Source: Thermogutta terrifontis
GTDB taxonomy: Bacteria; Planctomycetota; Planctomycetia; Pirellulales; Thermoguttaceae
Length of the DNA stretch: 64,000 nt
Direction: 5' to 3'
Assembly (NCBI RefSeq): GCF_002277955.1
Contig: NZ_CP018477.1
Span: forward strand, 1,798,001 to 1,862,000
The notes under the pieces were generated by a model. That model ran no database searches, was not told the DNA's origin, and saw nothing but the letters and a program-made list of their open reading frames with translations. Below, piece after piece: positions 1 to 8,009 of the stretch. How positions within the stretch are numbered: the first letter of the stretch is position 1; each line of letters opens with the position of its first letter. A program made the position numbers and the translations under genes.

Positions 1-263
1 GCCCTTCCTGATTAAAAGGAATCATACGATTGGCATCATTCGTAGGGGTGTACAACTCGACACGTCATCCCTTGAGCCACCCTTCGTCCCACAGAGTGAC
101 CAGACGTCCTTGCCAAGGCCCATTGTTCTTGTGCCACAGCGGCCTTCGGTGACACGGACCTGATCAAAAGCATTATTCTCACAAAAAAAAGACAGCGCGG
201 ACAACCCAAAGAGCCTATCGGAAGCGATCTGTCTCTTTTTCCGAAACGAATAAACCACAAACG

Positions 264-279
264 GATGATCGGACTCGAA
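264..279. repeat. 16-bp copy of tRNA-Ala 3' segment, putative att half-site
   Basis: The 16 bases GATGATCGGACTCGAA are identical, in the same orientation, to 2498-2513 inside the tRNA-Ala gene (T-loop into the acceptor stem, antisense strand). Identity ends on both sides of the 16-mer. A tRNA 3' fragment lying about 2.2 kb from the intact tRNA, with an integrase remnant between them, is the usual footprint of tRNA-targeted integration. The att interpretation is inference. The rest of 1-454 shows no convincing gene. Confidence 0.55.
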
Positions 280-454
280 TCAAATTCCGTAAGTGACGCT
301 ACAGATAATACTTCCGACAGGTCCGGCCACTCTGGTGGCACACAATCCGGCACACTTGGCAGGCAATCACGATGCAACAGCCCGCGGGAGAGTACCGACT
401 CGGTCGCATCCTCGGGTAAAAATGAAGGTTATGAAAGTGGACCCTTATATCCCG

Positions 455-1063
455 TCACGTCTCAGTTTTCGGGTAGAGATACTCCAGTTTGATGCGAGCA
501 TCCGCGGTGGTGAATTGCCAGGCAATCCCGGTTTGGCTGGCGTTCCGCCGACTGGCCCAGGCAATGCAGCGCGCTTGCACGGCCTCCTGTGAATCGGCCG
601 GGCTCGGTAAACCCCTGGCGGGTAAGAACGCTCAGCTCCACTTCCGCCACGTTCAGCCAACTGCCGTGTTTCGGCGTGTAAACAAACTCAAGGCGGCGAA
701 CGTACTGACGAGCCCGCTCCGCTGGGAACACCTCGTAAAACACCCCATTCGTGTGCGTGTTCAGGTTGTCACAGATCAGCGTGATCCGCTCACAGTCCGC
801 GTAACGCCCGGCCAAAAGCGCCGACGCCTCCCACGCTTAGTCGCTCTTGGTCCTAAAAACTGACGAACCTTTTCCACCGTCTGCGGCCGGCAGCCGAACG
901 CTTCGGCAATGCGTTAGTCTGTCCAAGCCGGACCGTTCGCGTCCGCCTTCAGCAGAATCTGAGCGCGACGGACCTTACGGCTCGTTGCCTGCAGCTTGCG
1001 AATGACTTCCTGACATTTCTGACGTTCCTCCTCGGTCAGCCGGACAATATACTTCTTTCGCAC
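455..1063 (-). pseudogene. IS630-family transposase remnant
   Basis: This is a broken IS630/Tc1-type DDE transposase. The start is a GTG at 1063 with AAGGAGGG just upstream, giving an N-terminus VRKKYIVRLTEEERQ and a helix-turn-helix region. A stop codon (TAA) then interrupts the frame where TDxRIAEAF is expected near 916. After VEKVRQ a large internal segment is missing. Sequence resumes at about 815 with the C-terminal catalytic signatures ICDNLNTHT and YTPKHGSWLNVAEVE, the latter carrying the last acidic residue. A frameshift follows, and the tail (SQTGIAWQFTTADARIKLE) continues in a third frame to TGA at 455-457. Intact members of the family are about 340-380 residues, so well over a third is lost. 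It cannot encode an active enzyme. No terminal inverted repeats were recognised. Confidence 0.85.
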
Positions 1064-1188
1064 GGCAACCCTCCTTGGCGAAACGGAACGGAAACGACCA
1101 CCGATCCTATCCCATCCCACCCACCCAACAGACTCCCAGAATTTTCCTGTGACGGAAGACTAGTGACGCCACGTGGCCAAGCGACACC

Positions 1189-1246
1189 GGGCACGACAAG
1201 CGTGCCCCTCCGAATCATTTTTCGGAAGGACCCGCTTGTCGGGTCC
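1189..1246. repeat. Paired palindromes GGGCACG/CGTGCCC and GGACCC/GGGTCC, copy 1
   Basis: Two small inverted repeats occur in series: GGGCACG-acaag-CGTGCCC at 1189-1207 and GGACCC-gcttgtc-GGGTCC at 1228-1246. The same two modules recur at 1509-1565 and, in opposite order, at 59900-59972. The region contains no credible gene. The pattern is REP-like, but its function is unknown. Confidence 0.7.
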
Positions 1247-1279
1247 GTTTATCAACGTTCGATGATGAATTGCCTTTCA

Positions 1280-1380
1280 GCGGGGACTGAAGTCCCGCGC
1301 TGAAAGCGGGGCTGAAACCTCGCACTCCATGGAGTGCGGCGATTCATCGCCGCTTTTCGGTGAAGGCTTTAGCCTTCACC
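1280..1380. repeat. Cluster of four consecutive palindromes
   Basis: Within about 100 bases lie an imperfect palindrome GCGGGGACTGAAGTCCCGC (1280-1298), a perfect one CGCACTCCATGGAGTGCG (1321-1338), GCGGCGATTCATCGCCGC (1336-1353) and a 10-bp stem GGTGAAGGCT/AGCCTTCACC (1359-1380). None is followed by a T-run, so they do not look like terminators. They lie in noncoding DNA of the decayed element. Confidence 0.7.
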
Positions 1381-1454
1381 ACCGTGCCCTCGGCCTGGAT
1401 GGAACCAGGGTGACCGGCCGGGCGGCACCCGATCCTGTAATCCACACAATGGAG

Positions 1455-1565
1455 GGACCCGCTCGTCGGGTCCGCTCTTGCAGGTTCGATTATCCATTTC
1501 ATCTCACCGGGCACGACAGGCGTGCCCCTCCGATCCTTTTTCGGACGGACCTGCTTGTCAGGTCC
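1455..1565. repeat. Further GGACC and GGGCACG palindromes, copies 2
   Basis: GGACCC-gctcgtc-GGGTCC lies at 1455-1473. GGGCACG-acagg-CGTGCCC starts at 1509, and GGACCTGCTTGTCAGGTCC occupies 1547-1565. Spacing and order of the last two match copy 1 at 1189-1246. The stems keep pairing while the bases vary (CCC/GGG versus CCT/AGG), which suggests selection for a hairpin. Confidence 0.65.
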
Positions 1566-1660
1566 CTTTTTTCGAGATGGATGGTCTGTTCCATTTCATC
1601 GTGCACGGCAAGGGTTCACGGGTAGGTTCAATTCATGCTCATCAATTGAACGTCGCATTC

Positions 1661-1706
1661 GGTAGGGACAATTCATGAATCGCCCCTAGCAGCGTTACAC
1701 ACATTG
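1661..1706 (+). repeat. AATTCATGAATT palindrome family, copy a
   Basis: The core AGGGACAATTCATGAATCGCCCCT is a near-palindrome, followed by a short tail ending in ACACATTG. It matches the family consensus GGGGCAATTCATGAATTGCCCC plus a tail like TACGACACATTG. It is intergenic. Confidence 0.65.
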
Positions 1707-1723
1707 CGAAAACACATTGGCCC

Positions 1724-1758
1724 GGGCAATTCATGAATTGTTCCCTACGACACGTTGG
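1724..1758 (+). repeat. AATTCATGAATT palindrome family, copy b
   Basis: GGGCAATTCATGAATTGTTCCC with the tail TACGACACGTTG. It is a second copy of the dispersed palindrome only about 40 bp after copy a. 1064-1882 as a whole contains only such palindromic repeats; I see no protein gene in it. Confidence 0.75.
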
Positions 1759-1882
1759 GCCTTTTCGCCCTCACAGCTCCAAACGAAAACTAAGGATCAG
1801 TCAGACGGATGCCGGCTGCTTGGAGATACCTTGGCAAGTGAAGTGACGGCTGTCGCACTGTGGCGTAGAAAGGGAGCATCCT

Positions 1883-2490
1883 ATGGCAAGTGTAGCAAAA
1901 GACGGCAAGGGCTGGCGTATCCAATTTGTGGCGCCGGATGACAATCGAAAAACGCTCTGCCTTGGCCGTGTGGCCAAAAAGACGGCGGAGAGTATCCGCG
2001 TCCACGTGGGGGCGTTGTGGCGGCCTGCATCAGCGGCTTACGGTACAGACAGCCACTGCCACTTCGCTGAATACCATCGGTCTGGCCCTCCAGAAGAAAC
2101 TTGCCAAGGTGGTGCTGGAGTCCTGGCCCAGGTTGTGGCACAACCTGCGGGCAAGCTGCGAAAGCGACCTGGCCCAGGCCTTCCCGCTGGCCGTAATCAC
2201 CAAGTGGCTGGGAAACTCCCCCTCCATCGCGTTACGGCGTTATTTGGACCCCGCGGATGCAGCATATGCCCAGGCTCTCAACTGGATGCCGCCCCATGAA
2301 AGTGGGCAAATGAACACCGGAAGTGTTCAAACGAACAGTCGCACGGAATCCGGTGCGCGGGTGGCAGAAAAAGCAGTGCAGAACATTCCCGCACTGGTTG
2401 ACAAGATAGTGAAAAGCGAATCACAAAACCTGTTCAATCGCCACGTTATGCAACTCGGTGCGCGTCGTAATTTATTGCTGCAAACTAACT
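1883..2490 (+). pseudogene. Tyrosine-type integrase remnant (planctomycete family)
   Basis: The ATG at 1883 (GGGAG a few bases upstream) opens an N-terminus typical of planctomycete phage-type integrases: MASVAKDGKGWRIQF, then RKTLCLGRVAKKTAESI, an arm-type DNA-binding start. Two frameshifts follow near 2010-2060. A further frame carries LNTIGLALQKKLAKV and then jumps to the C-terminal catalytic part, WPRLWHNLRASCESDL and VITKWLGNSPSIALRRYL, which hold the HxLR and GN/H-x-Y-like end of the recombinase. Most of the catalytic domain between these blocks is missing. The open frame runs on to 2555 only because it reads the antisense strand of tRNA-Ala, so the gene proper must end before 2494. It sits directly beside a tRNA, as integrated elements usually do. 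Confidence 0.8.
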
Positions 2491-2493
2491 TAA

Positions 2494-2566
2494 TGGAGAT
2501 GATCGGACTCGAACCGACGACCTCCTGCTTGCAAAGCAGGCGCTCTCCCAACTGAGCTACATCCCC
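2494..2566 (-). tRNA. tRNA-Ala (anticodon TGC)
   Basis: The 73-base gene is read on the minus strand. The acceptor stem GGGGATG pairs with CATCTCC (one G-U). The D-arm GCTCAGTTGGGAGAGC, anticodon stem-loop CCTGC-TTTGCAA-GCAGG with anticodon TGC, T-arm with TTCGAGTCC and discriminator A are all present. CCA is not encoded. It lies 140 bp downstream of tRNA-Ile in the order found in rRNA spacers, but no rRNA is adjacent. Its 3' part is duplicated at 264-279. Confidence 0.97.
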
Positions 2567-2706
2567 ACGCTACCCCAACATGAAATGAGCCAACAAGGAC
2601 CACGTGTAAGCCCCTGTCAGCTTTTTGACGCTCGGCTGATTTTTTTAGTTAGTCAATTGAACACCACAAGAGATTTCGAAGCGGCACGCCACACACAGCG
2701 CCGCAG

Positions 2707-2780
2707 TGCGCGCACCTGGACTCGAACCAGGGACCTCGTCCTTATCAGGGACGCGCTCTAACCAACTGAGCTATGCGCGC
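2707..2780 (-). tRNA. tRNA-Ile (anticodon GAT)
   Basis: The 74-base minus-strand gene has acceptor stem GCGCGCA/TGCGCGC, D-arm GCTCAGTTGGTTAGAGC, anticodon stem-loop CGTCC-CTGATAA-GGACG with anticodon GAT, T-arm CCTGGTTCGAGTCCAGG and discriminator A. CCA is not encoded. It is probably cotranscribed with tRNA-Ala. Upstream on the minus strand, TTGGAG and TAATTA spaced 16 bp form a weak promoter candidate. Confidence 0.97.
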
Positions 2781-3274
2781 GTTTTTCTTCACAATAATTA
2801 ACTAACGAAGCACCTACTCCAAAAACCAAGCTACCCCCGGGCAATCACGCCAATTCTGAGTTTTCCGGACAGGTTCGTCAACATTATCCCAGCCTATCAA
2901 ATTGGGGTTGGCAACCCTTCGGAAAAAGTTTTCTCCGTCTTCGCTGCTCGGTTGAGTCTTTCACCGCTTATCATCAGAGGCGTCCGGCGGCCTCTGATCC
3001 CGGATGCGTGATCCACATCCTCTCCTTCGCGTTTCGCGAGCCTCAAACACGTCGGTCGCGTGCATTTCATTTTCCTATTGTAGCCTTGGCCGGGAGTGTG
3101 TAAAGTCCGGGATAGGCCTTGCCAGTCCGGCCCCCCGGCATGGCCGAGATGCTTGGGAAACTTGGATCAAACGCGGGGTTGAGCGGTTCCCTAGAACACG
3201 ACCGATCTACAAGCCAGAGGTTCCCGTAAACATACGGCTTGGGTGAGAGATACCGATCCGCAAGGAGGTACACA
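2781..3274. other. Intergenic region between tRNA-Ile and the thioredoxin-domain gene
   Basis: No convincing gene is present. A 9-bp inverted repeat ATCAGAGGC/GCCTCTGAT lies at 2972-2998 without a T-run on either strand. The region must hold the divergent promoters of the tRNA pair and of the gene starting at 3275. Confidence 0.5.
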
Positions 3275-5185
3275 ATGACTCTGCGGCAGCGTCCGTTGAT
3301 GCTTTCGAGTCTCACTCTCGCTTTGATGGGAGTTTTGTCCGGGTCTGCCCGGCTCGAGTCGGCCCCTCCCACCGTGGAACAGACACTGCAACTTAAACCG
3401 ATACAGCCAGGAGTGGAGATCGATACCCCCACGAAAGAGGAAATGGCGCAATGTACCGTCGCTGCGGAGAAGATTGGGAAAGATGTGGGCTGGGTTGTCA
3501 AAGACGGTCGTGGCTATGTTCTCCGGCGGTTCCTGGACACAAATGGTGATAATCGGGTGGATACCTGGTGCTATTTCCACAACGGGCTGGAGGTGTATCG
3601 GGATATCGACTCCAACGGGGATGGCAAAGTCGATCAGCATCGGTGGCTGACCACGGCGGGAACCCGTTGGGCGATTGATAGCAACCAGGACGGGGTCATC
3701 GATCGTTGGCAACAGTTATCCCCGGAAGAGCTTGCGGAGGAAGCTGTTCGGTCTCTGGTCACCAACAACCCGGGAAGGTTTCAATCTCTGTTGCTGACCT
3801 CGAGCGAACTTGCTGGACTCGGTCTGAGTGCGGAAACCGAATCCGAGATCAAGAAGCTGCTTGCCCAGGCGGGGGCTCAGTTCGCGGCAGCGGCCACGAA
3901 GGCGTCTTCGCTGGGGGCCGTTAAGTGGGTTCAATTCAGCGGACATCGGCCGGGTGTCGTACCGGCCAGTGCCGATGGACCGAAGACCGATCTGGTCGTT
4001 TATGAAAATGCCCTCGCTTTTGCCGAGACGGACAAGGGCACGGTGCAATTTCTGTTAGGGACGGTGATTCAGGTAGGGTCCACCTGGAAACTGGTCACCG
4101 CTCCGCAGCTCATTGAGGATCAGGCGGTGCTGGCTTCTGCCGCCAATCTCTTTTTCCGTCCGCCTGCCGTGGTGCCTTCCCAGTCCGAGGCGACCGCTGG
4201 GGTTACTGAAGAGATGCAGAAACTGCTCGATGAGCTGGAAAAACTGGAGGCCGCCGCAAAAGAAGCACAAACCCTGGAACAGCAGGCGGCCCTCAACGCC
4301 AAGCGTGCTGATATTCTGGAGGCGTTGGAAGCACAGAGCGAGCGTCCCGAGGACAAGGCGATGTGGATTCGTCAGTTGGCTGACTTTGTGTCGGCGTCTG
4401 TCCAAGCGGGGACGTATCCACAGGGGGCGGAGCGCCTGGCCGCTCTTTATGCCCGGCTCAGTAAGGATCTCGCCAGGCGGGAGCTTGCCGCTTACGTGCG
4501 GTTCCGCCAATTGACAGCCGAGTACTCGCTGGCTCTTCAGGCCCCCGGGGCGAGCTACGACGCTCTGCAGAAGAAATGGGCGGAGAACCTTCAAGAATTC
4601 TTGAAACAATATCCTGATGCGCCTGACGCAGCGAGTGCTCTGATGCAGTTGGCCATCGGAAGAGAGTATCTGGATGACGTGGAAGGGGCGAAATCGCTGT
4701 ATCAAGAAGTTGTGAAGCGGTTTCCCAACGCGCCGGAGGCACCAAAGGCTCAGGGGGCGCTGCGGCGCCTGAGCTCGGAAGGTCAGGTCCTCGAATTCCG
4801 AGGGAAAGACCCGCAAGGTGGTACTGTCGATCTGGCTGCGTATCGTGGAAAGGTGGTGTTGCTCCACTACTGGGCAAGCTGGTGTGAGCCGTGCAAGACC
4901 GACATGGCCATTCTGAAGGACCTGATCACACGCTACGGTGGCAAATTGGCAATTGTGGGGGTCAACGTGGATACCCGACTGGAAGACATGCAGGCCTACC
5001 TGGCGGAAGCCCGATTGAGTTGGCCGCAGATTTACGAACCGGGGGGATTGGAAAGCCGTCCGGCTGTCGAGCTTGGAGTCGTCACATTGCCGCTCATGAT
5101 CCTCTTGGATGATCAGGGACGGGTCGTCAATCGGAATGTCACCGCGGCCGAGCTGGAACGGGAACTCAAGCGGGTCATTAAGTAG
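3275..5185 (+). CDS. Exported thioredoxin-domain (TlpA/AhpC-TSA-like) protein with Asp-rich loops
   Basis: The start at ATG 3275 is set by AAGGAGGT seven bases upstream, giving 636 residues. A hydrophobic N-terminal stretch (about residues 8-27) looks like a signal peptide. Around residues 88, 112 and 135 come three loops of the form D-[ST]-N-x-D-x-x-[VI]-D followed by W, at 23-24-residue spacing, resembling calcium-binding EF-hand or dockerin loops. A long helical middle, with coiled-coil-like Glu/Ala-rich sequence and TPR-like helices near 430-490, leads to a C-terminal thioredoxin fold with the active site WCEPCK (Cys537/Cys540). Later GVVTLPLMILLDDQGR fits the cis-Pro segment of TlpA-type disulfide reductases. 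It is probably an extracytoplasmic thiol-disulfide oxidoreductase. The substrate is unknown, and calcium binding is inferred only from the loop pattern. Confidence 0.8.
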   Translation: MTLRQRPLMLSSLTLALMGVLSGSARLESAPPTVEQTLQLKPIQPGVEIDTPTKEEMAQCTVAAEKIGKDVGWVVKDGRGYVLRRFLDTNGDNRVDTWCYFHNGLEVYRDIDSNGDGKVDQHRWLTTAGTRWAIDSNQDGVIDRWQQLSPEELAEEAVRSLVTNNPGRFQSLLLTSSELAGLGLSAETESEIKKLLAQAGAQFAAAATKASSLGAVKWVQFSGHRPGVVPASADGPKTDLVVYENALAFAETDKGTVQFLLGTVIQVGSTWKLVTAPQLIEDQAVLASAANLFFRPPAVVPSQSEATAGVTEEMQKLLDELEKLEAAAKEAQTLEQQAALNAKRADILEALEAQSERPEDKAMWIRQLADFVSASVQAGTYPQGAERLAALYARLSKDLARRELAAYVRFRQLTAEYSLALQAPGASYDALQKKWAENLQEFLKQYPDAPDAASALMQLAIGREYLDDVEGAKSLYQEVVKRFPNAPEAPKAQGALRRLSSEGQVLEFRGKDPQGGTVDLAAYRGKVVLLHYWASWCEPCKTDMAILKDLITRYGGKLAIVGVNVDTRLEDMQAYLAEARLSWPQIYEPGGLESRPAVELGVVTLPLMILLDDQGRVVNRNVTAAELERELKRVIK

Positions 5186-5319
5186 TGTTTCCGCGCGTTG
5201 GTCGCCGATCGACAAGCACGCACGTCCGCGCTGGCCGAAACTGCCGAGCAGGATAAAATGCGGTAAGTCAGAGAAAACGCAGCGGACGAACATGTGATCT
5301 TCTGCCTGGAGAATAGAGA

Positions 5320-6306
5320 ATGCGACGGGATCCGTATTGGGCGGCCGTTGGTCTTTGCGTACTGTGCAGCATATTTTGGAACGACCTGACGCCGAATAGG
5401 GCAGGGGAGCGAGGGACCACGCCGCCGGTGGTTCAACTCGTTTCTGGCAATGGCCCAGCCACATTTTCGGCTGTCGGAGCTGAGGCACCCGAGCCATCGG
5501 ATCTGGCCGAAGCTGGGTCGTTTCCAGGCGCGAGACGTGCCGGGCCGGAGAGTCTTCGCGAGCGTCTGTGGGCTCGGCGTGAGGCACTTCGCGAGTGGAG
5601 AGATCGTTCGCGGGAAACAATGCGGAACGATTCTCAGAGGTCGTCTGCGCCGGTGGGAGAGCGTGGGGCGGAGTTGCGAAAGCGGCTGGAAGACATTGTT
5701 CAGCAATTGCGGCAGCGAATCGCAGGGAGTTCCCCTGCACCTCGTGCAGAGGGCCTGGGAATGCCGGAAGAACGTTTTCCGCCGACTTTCCAAGCTGCAC
5801 CTGGTGCCGGAAAGTCAGACGCCCCGCAGACTGCGAAGCCAGACCCGTCAAATCAATCCGCCCCCATGGGACCGGAATTGGTGATACCGGGCACCGCACC
5901 GGTCATTCAGTCGGCGCGTTTGGCCGATGGCTCTGGTCCATCGAAACCAGAACAGTCGGCGGCTGGTTCACAAATCCCCGACAAACCGGTTGCTGCTCAA
6001 CCGACGGGGCAAGTCAAACAGTCGGAACCGGCTGCGATGGCCAATTCGGAAGAGAAAGCCGAGTCCAGGTCAGCTCCGCAAAGTGGCTTAGGGGGTTGGT
6101 TTACCGGGATGTCGCAACTCTTTGGTAAGCCCACCCTATCTTCGACCGGCAATGGTAAAGTCAACCCGGGATCATCGGACCAAAAGCGACAGGCAGAGCG
6201 AGAGAATCGGCGAGAGTCGTCTGCGGCCAGACCCCTGGAAAAAAGAAGTCTTGCTGACATCAGGCGGCAGATTCTCACACAGCAGCAGGGCGGTCGGGAG
6301 AAATAA
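5320..6306 (+). CDS. Hypothetical secreted, low-complexity protein
   Basis: The ATG at 5320 (GGAG about eight bases upstream) gives 328 residues. The N-terminus has a short hydrophobic run (WAAVGLCVLCSIFW) that could be a signal peptide or anchor. The rest is rich in Pro, Ala, Ser, Glu, Arg and Gln with no recognisable domain. A charged helical segment (about residues 75-145, repeated RE and LR pairs) could be a coiled coil. The gene follows the thioredoxin-domain gene by 134 bp on the same strand and may be cotranscribed with it. An overlapping 614-residue antisense frame is judged a shadow. I do not recognise a family. Confidence 0.6.
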   Translation: MRRDPYWAAVGLCVLCSIFWNDLTPNRAGERGTTPPVVQLVSGNGPATFSAVGAEAPEPSDLAEAGSFPGARRAGPESLRERLWARREALREWRDRSRETMRNDSQRSSAPVGERGAELRKRLEDIVQQLRQRIAGSSPAPRAEGLGMPEERFPPTFQAAPGAGKSDAPQTAKPDPSNQSAPMGPELVIPGTAPVIQSARLADGSGPSKPEQSAAGSQIPDKPVAAQPTGQVKQSEPAAMANSEEKAESRSAPQSGLGGWFTGMSQLFGKPTLSSTGNGKVNPGSSDQKRQAERENRRESSAARPLEKRSLADIRRQILTQQQGGREK

Positions 6307-6377
6307 TTCTCCAGGAGCAGCGGGTTGTGTATCTGGCGTGTTCTCTCCTCAAGACTCAGAAGCAGGCTCCTTTTGGC

Positions 6378-7133
6378 TCAACTCAGGAGGCGCCCGCCCT
6401 CAACAGGAAGTGAAATGCCTGTGACGTAATCGTTATCGATGAGGAACAATACTGCTGCGGCCACGTGTTCTGGGCGACCCTCACGTTTCAAAAGCGTGCT
6501 CTTAATCGCCTCAATCCGTTCGTGCTCAGCGAGATTTTCCGGCATCATCACCGGACCTGGCAGGATGCAATTGACGCGAACGGCAGGATTTCGGTGAGCC
6601 AGCTCCACGGCGAGGGTTCTGGTCAGGGTGGGAATGCAGCCTTTGGATAGGAAATAAGCGGCATAATTGAGGTAAGGGCGCTTAACGGCCCAGTCACCGA
6701 TTGTGATAATCACGCCTCCCTCTCGCTGGTTGATCATGGCCAGTCCGGCCCGGTAACAGCACCAGAACGTCCCCATCGCGTTGACCTGGAAGTGTCGTAT
6801 CACGTCGTCGGCTTTGAGGGATTCAAGAGGAGTGGGAATCCAAATGGCGGCCGCCGTCACGAGGACATCGATTCGTCCAAAGCGGTCCAGTATTTGATCA
6901 AACATCCTGTCCACGGAAGAAGTATCCGCGAGGTCCGCCTGGAATAATTCCGTGGTGATCCCCGCGGCTGCGCATTCGTCGCGGAATGCCTCCGCGTCCC
7001 GGCGGGACTCCCGGTAGTGGAGCGCCAGCGCATAACCGCGCTCGGCCAGCGCCCGGGCTACCACCTGGCCCACGCGTTTTTTACCGGCCCCAGTCACCAC
7101 TGCGACGCGGGAATTGCGGGGAAAACTTTCCAT
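6378..7133 (-). CDS. SDR-family oxidoreductase (pteridine reductase-like)
   Basis: This is a 251-residue short-chain dehydrogenase/reductase. The start at ATG 7133 is preferred because GAAGGAGG lies just upstream; an in-frame ATG at 7169 lacks such a site. The N-terminal Rossmann motif is VVTGAGKKRVGQVVA, with LHYRES suggesting NADPH preference. D-L-A-D and the NAMGTF region follow, then ITIGD and the catalytic YFLSK (YxxxK). LPGPVMMP and the C-terminal VEGG end are typical of classical SDRs. The TGAGKKRVG pattern and overall length resemble pteridine reductase/FolM-type members, but substrate cannot be fixed from sequence. It lies 78 bp downstream of the Nif3-like gene on the same strand, so the two are probably cotranscribed. 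Confidence 0.85.
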   Translation of the reverse strand: MESFPRNSRVAVVTGAGKKRVGQVVARALAERGYALALHYRESRRDAEAFRDECAAAGITTELFQADLADTSSVDRMFDQILDRFGRIDVLVTAAAIWIPTPLESLKADDVIRHFQVNAMGTFWCCYRAGLAMINQREGGVIITIGDWAVKRPYLNYAAYFLSKGCIPTLTRTLAVELAHRNPAVRVNCILPGPVMMPENLAEHERIEAIKSTLLKREGRPEHVAAAVLFLIDNDYVTGISLPVEGGRLLS

Positions 7134-7211
7134 GGACTGGCCTCCTTCGTTTGTTGGCTTCTCCTGCACTTGGCCCGGATCCTGTGCGCAACCTCTCAGG
7201 CTGAAAGATTT

Positions 7212-8009
7212 TCAAATCCACCGGATCGGGTCACATTCAGCCTGTGATGCCCATATCTCGACTTGCGGAAAGCGCTCTTGGAGGAGATGGGCCAGGTGTT
7301 CCACGCCCAGCCTTTCACTTTGATAATGACCGATCATGCACAACCCAATTTGAAGGAATTCGGCCTCCACACAAGTATGAAAACGGGTTTCACCCAGTAC
7401 AAAGGCCTGACAGCCGGCCTGGTGCGCATCCCTGAGGAGTTCACCAGCCGCTCCGCAACCGATGGCCACCCGTTCTACGGGAAGGCGTGGCGTGCCCGCT
7501 ACGGAAATGTGCTTCAAACCGAAGACGGTCTTCACATACTGGGCAAATTCCAAAAATGGTCGCGGTTCGGGAAGAATTCCTAGACGCCCTGTCCCCAGGG
7601 AAGGCTCCGCGGGCAACGGTCGAAGAGGCCGAATGTCTGTGAGCTTCAACCGCTCCGCCAAAAGTTGATTTATGCCCTGTGCGGCAGAATCGAACGAGGT
7701 ATGAGGTGAAAATACCGCAATCTTTTGAGCGGCCAGTTGCCACAGTATCCAGCCTGACAATGTTTCTGTGGTGATAGCCTTCAAAGGTGTGAAAGGCACC
7801 GGGTGGTGACTAATCACCAGGTCAGCCCCTTTCTCGATTGCTTCAGCCACCGTTCTTGGCGAAAGCGTGAGGCACGTCATGAGCCGACCGACGGCTCGCG
7901 CGGGGTCGCCCAGCAGCAGGCCGGTGTTGTCCCAGCTTTCTGCAAGGTCGGGCGGACAGATCTCCCGGCAGGCACTGCAGAGGTCTGCGACGGTCGGTTG
8001 AGGGGTCAT
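7212..8009 (-). CDS. Nif3-like dinuclear metal centre protein (YbgI/DUF34 family)
   Basis: The protein has 265 residues, in the family range for short Nif3 proteins. Diagnostic motifs are SWDNTGLLLGDP near the N-terminus, the metal-binding ISHHP (about residues 65-70), FSPHTSFD, and near the C-terminus GETRFHTCVEA and IGHYQSE, which complete the dinuclear site. The start ATG at 8009 has GGAG seven to ten bases upstream. Members form toroidal hexamers. Family members have been tied to metal-dependent hydrolase activity and, in E. coli YbgI, to GTP cyclohydrolase-like or DNA-associated roles, but the function is not settled. The SDR gene downstream probably shares its transcript. Confidence 0.9.
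   Translation of the reverse strand: MTPQPTVADLCSACREICPPDLAESWDNTGLLLGDPARAVGRLMTCLTLSPRTVAEAIEKGADLVISHHPVPFTPLKAITTETLSGWILWQLAAQKIAVFSPHTSFDSAAQGINQLLAERLKLTDIRPLRPLPAEPSLGTGRLGILPEPRPFLEFAQYVKTVFGLKHISVAGTPRLPVERVAIGCGAAGELLRDAHQAGCQAFVLGETRFHTCVEAEFLQIGLCMIGHYQSERLGVEHLAHLLQERFPQVEIWASQAECDPIRWI

Noticed and set aside
17-377. Short overlapping frames at the window start
   Set aside because: None carries a motif or ribosome site; the stretch is best seen as noncoding edge of the decayed element.
3095-3135. RNase P-like string AAAGTCCGGG
   Set aside because: Only one short block resembles the conserved region; no other P RNA motif is nearby.
4055-5899. 614-residue minus-strand open frame
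   Set aside because: It is antisense to the thioredoxin-domain gene and the next gene, has no family motif or ribosome site, and its composition reflects codon bias of the plus-strand genes.
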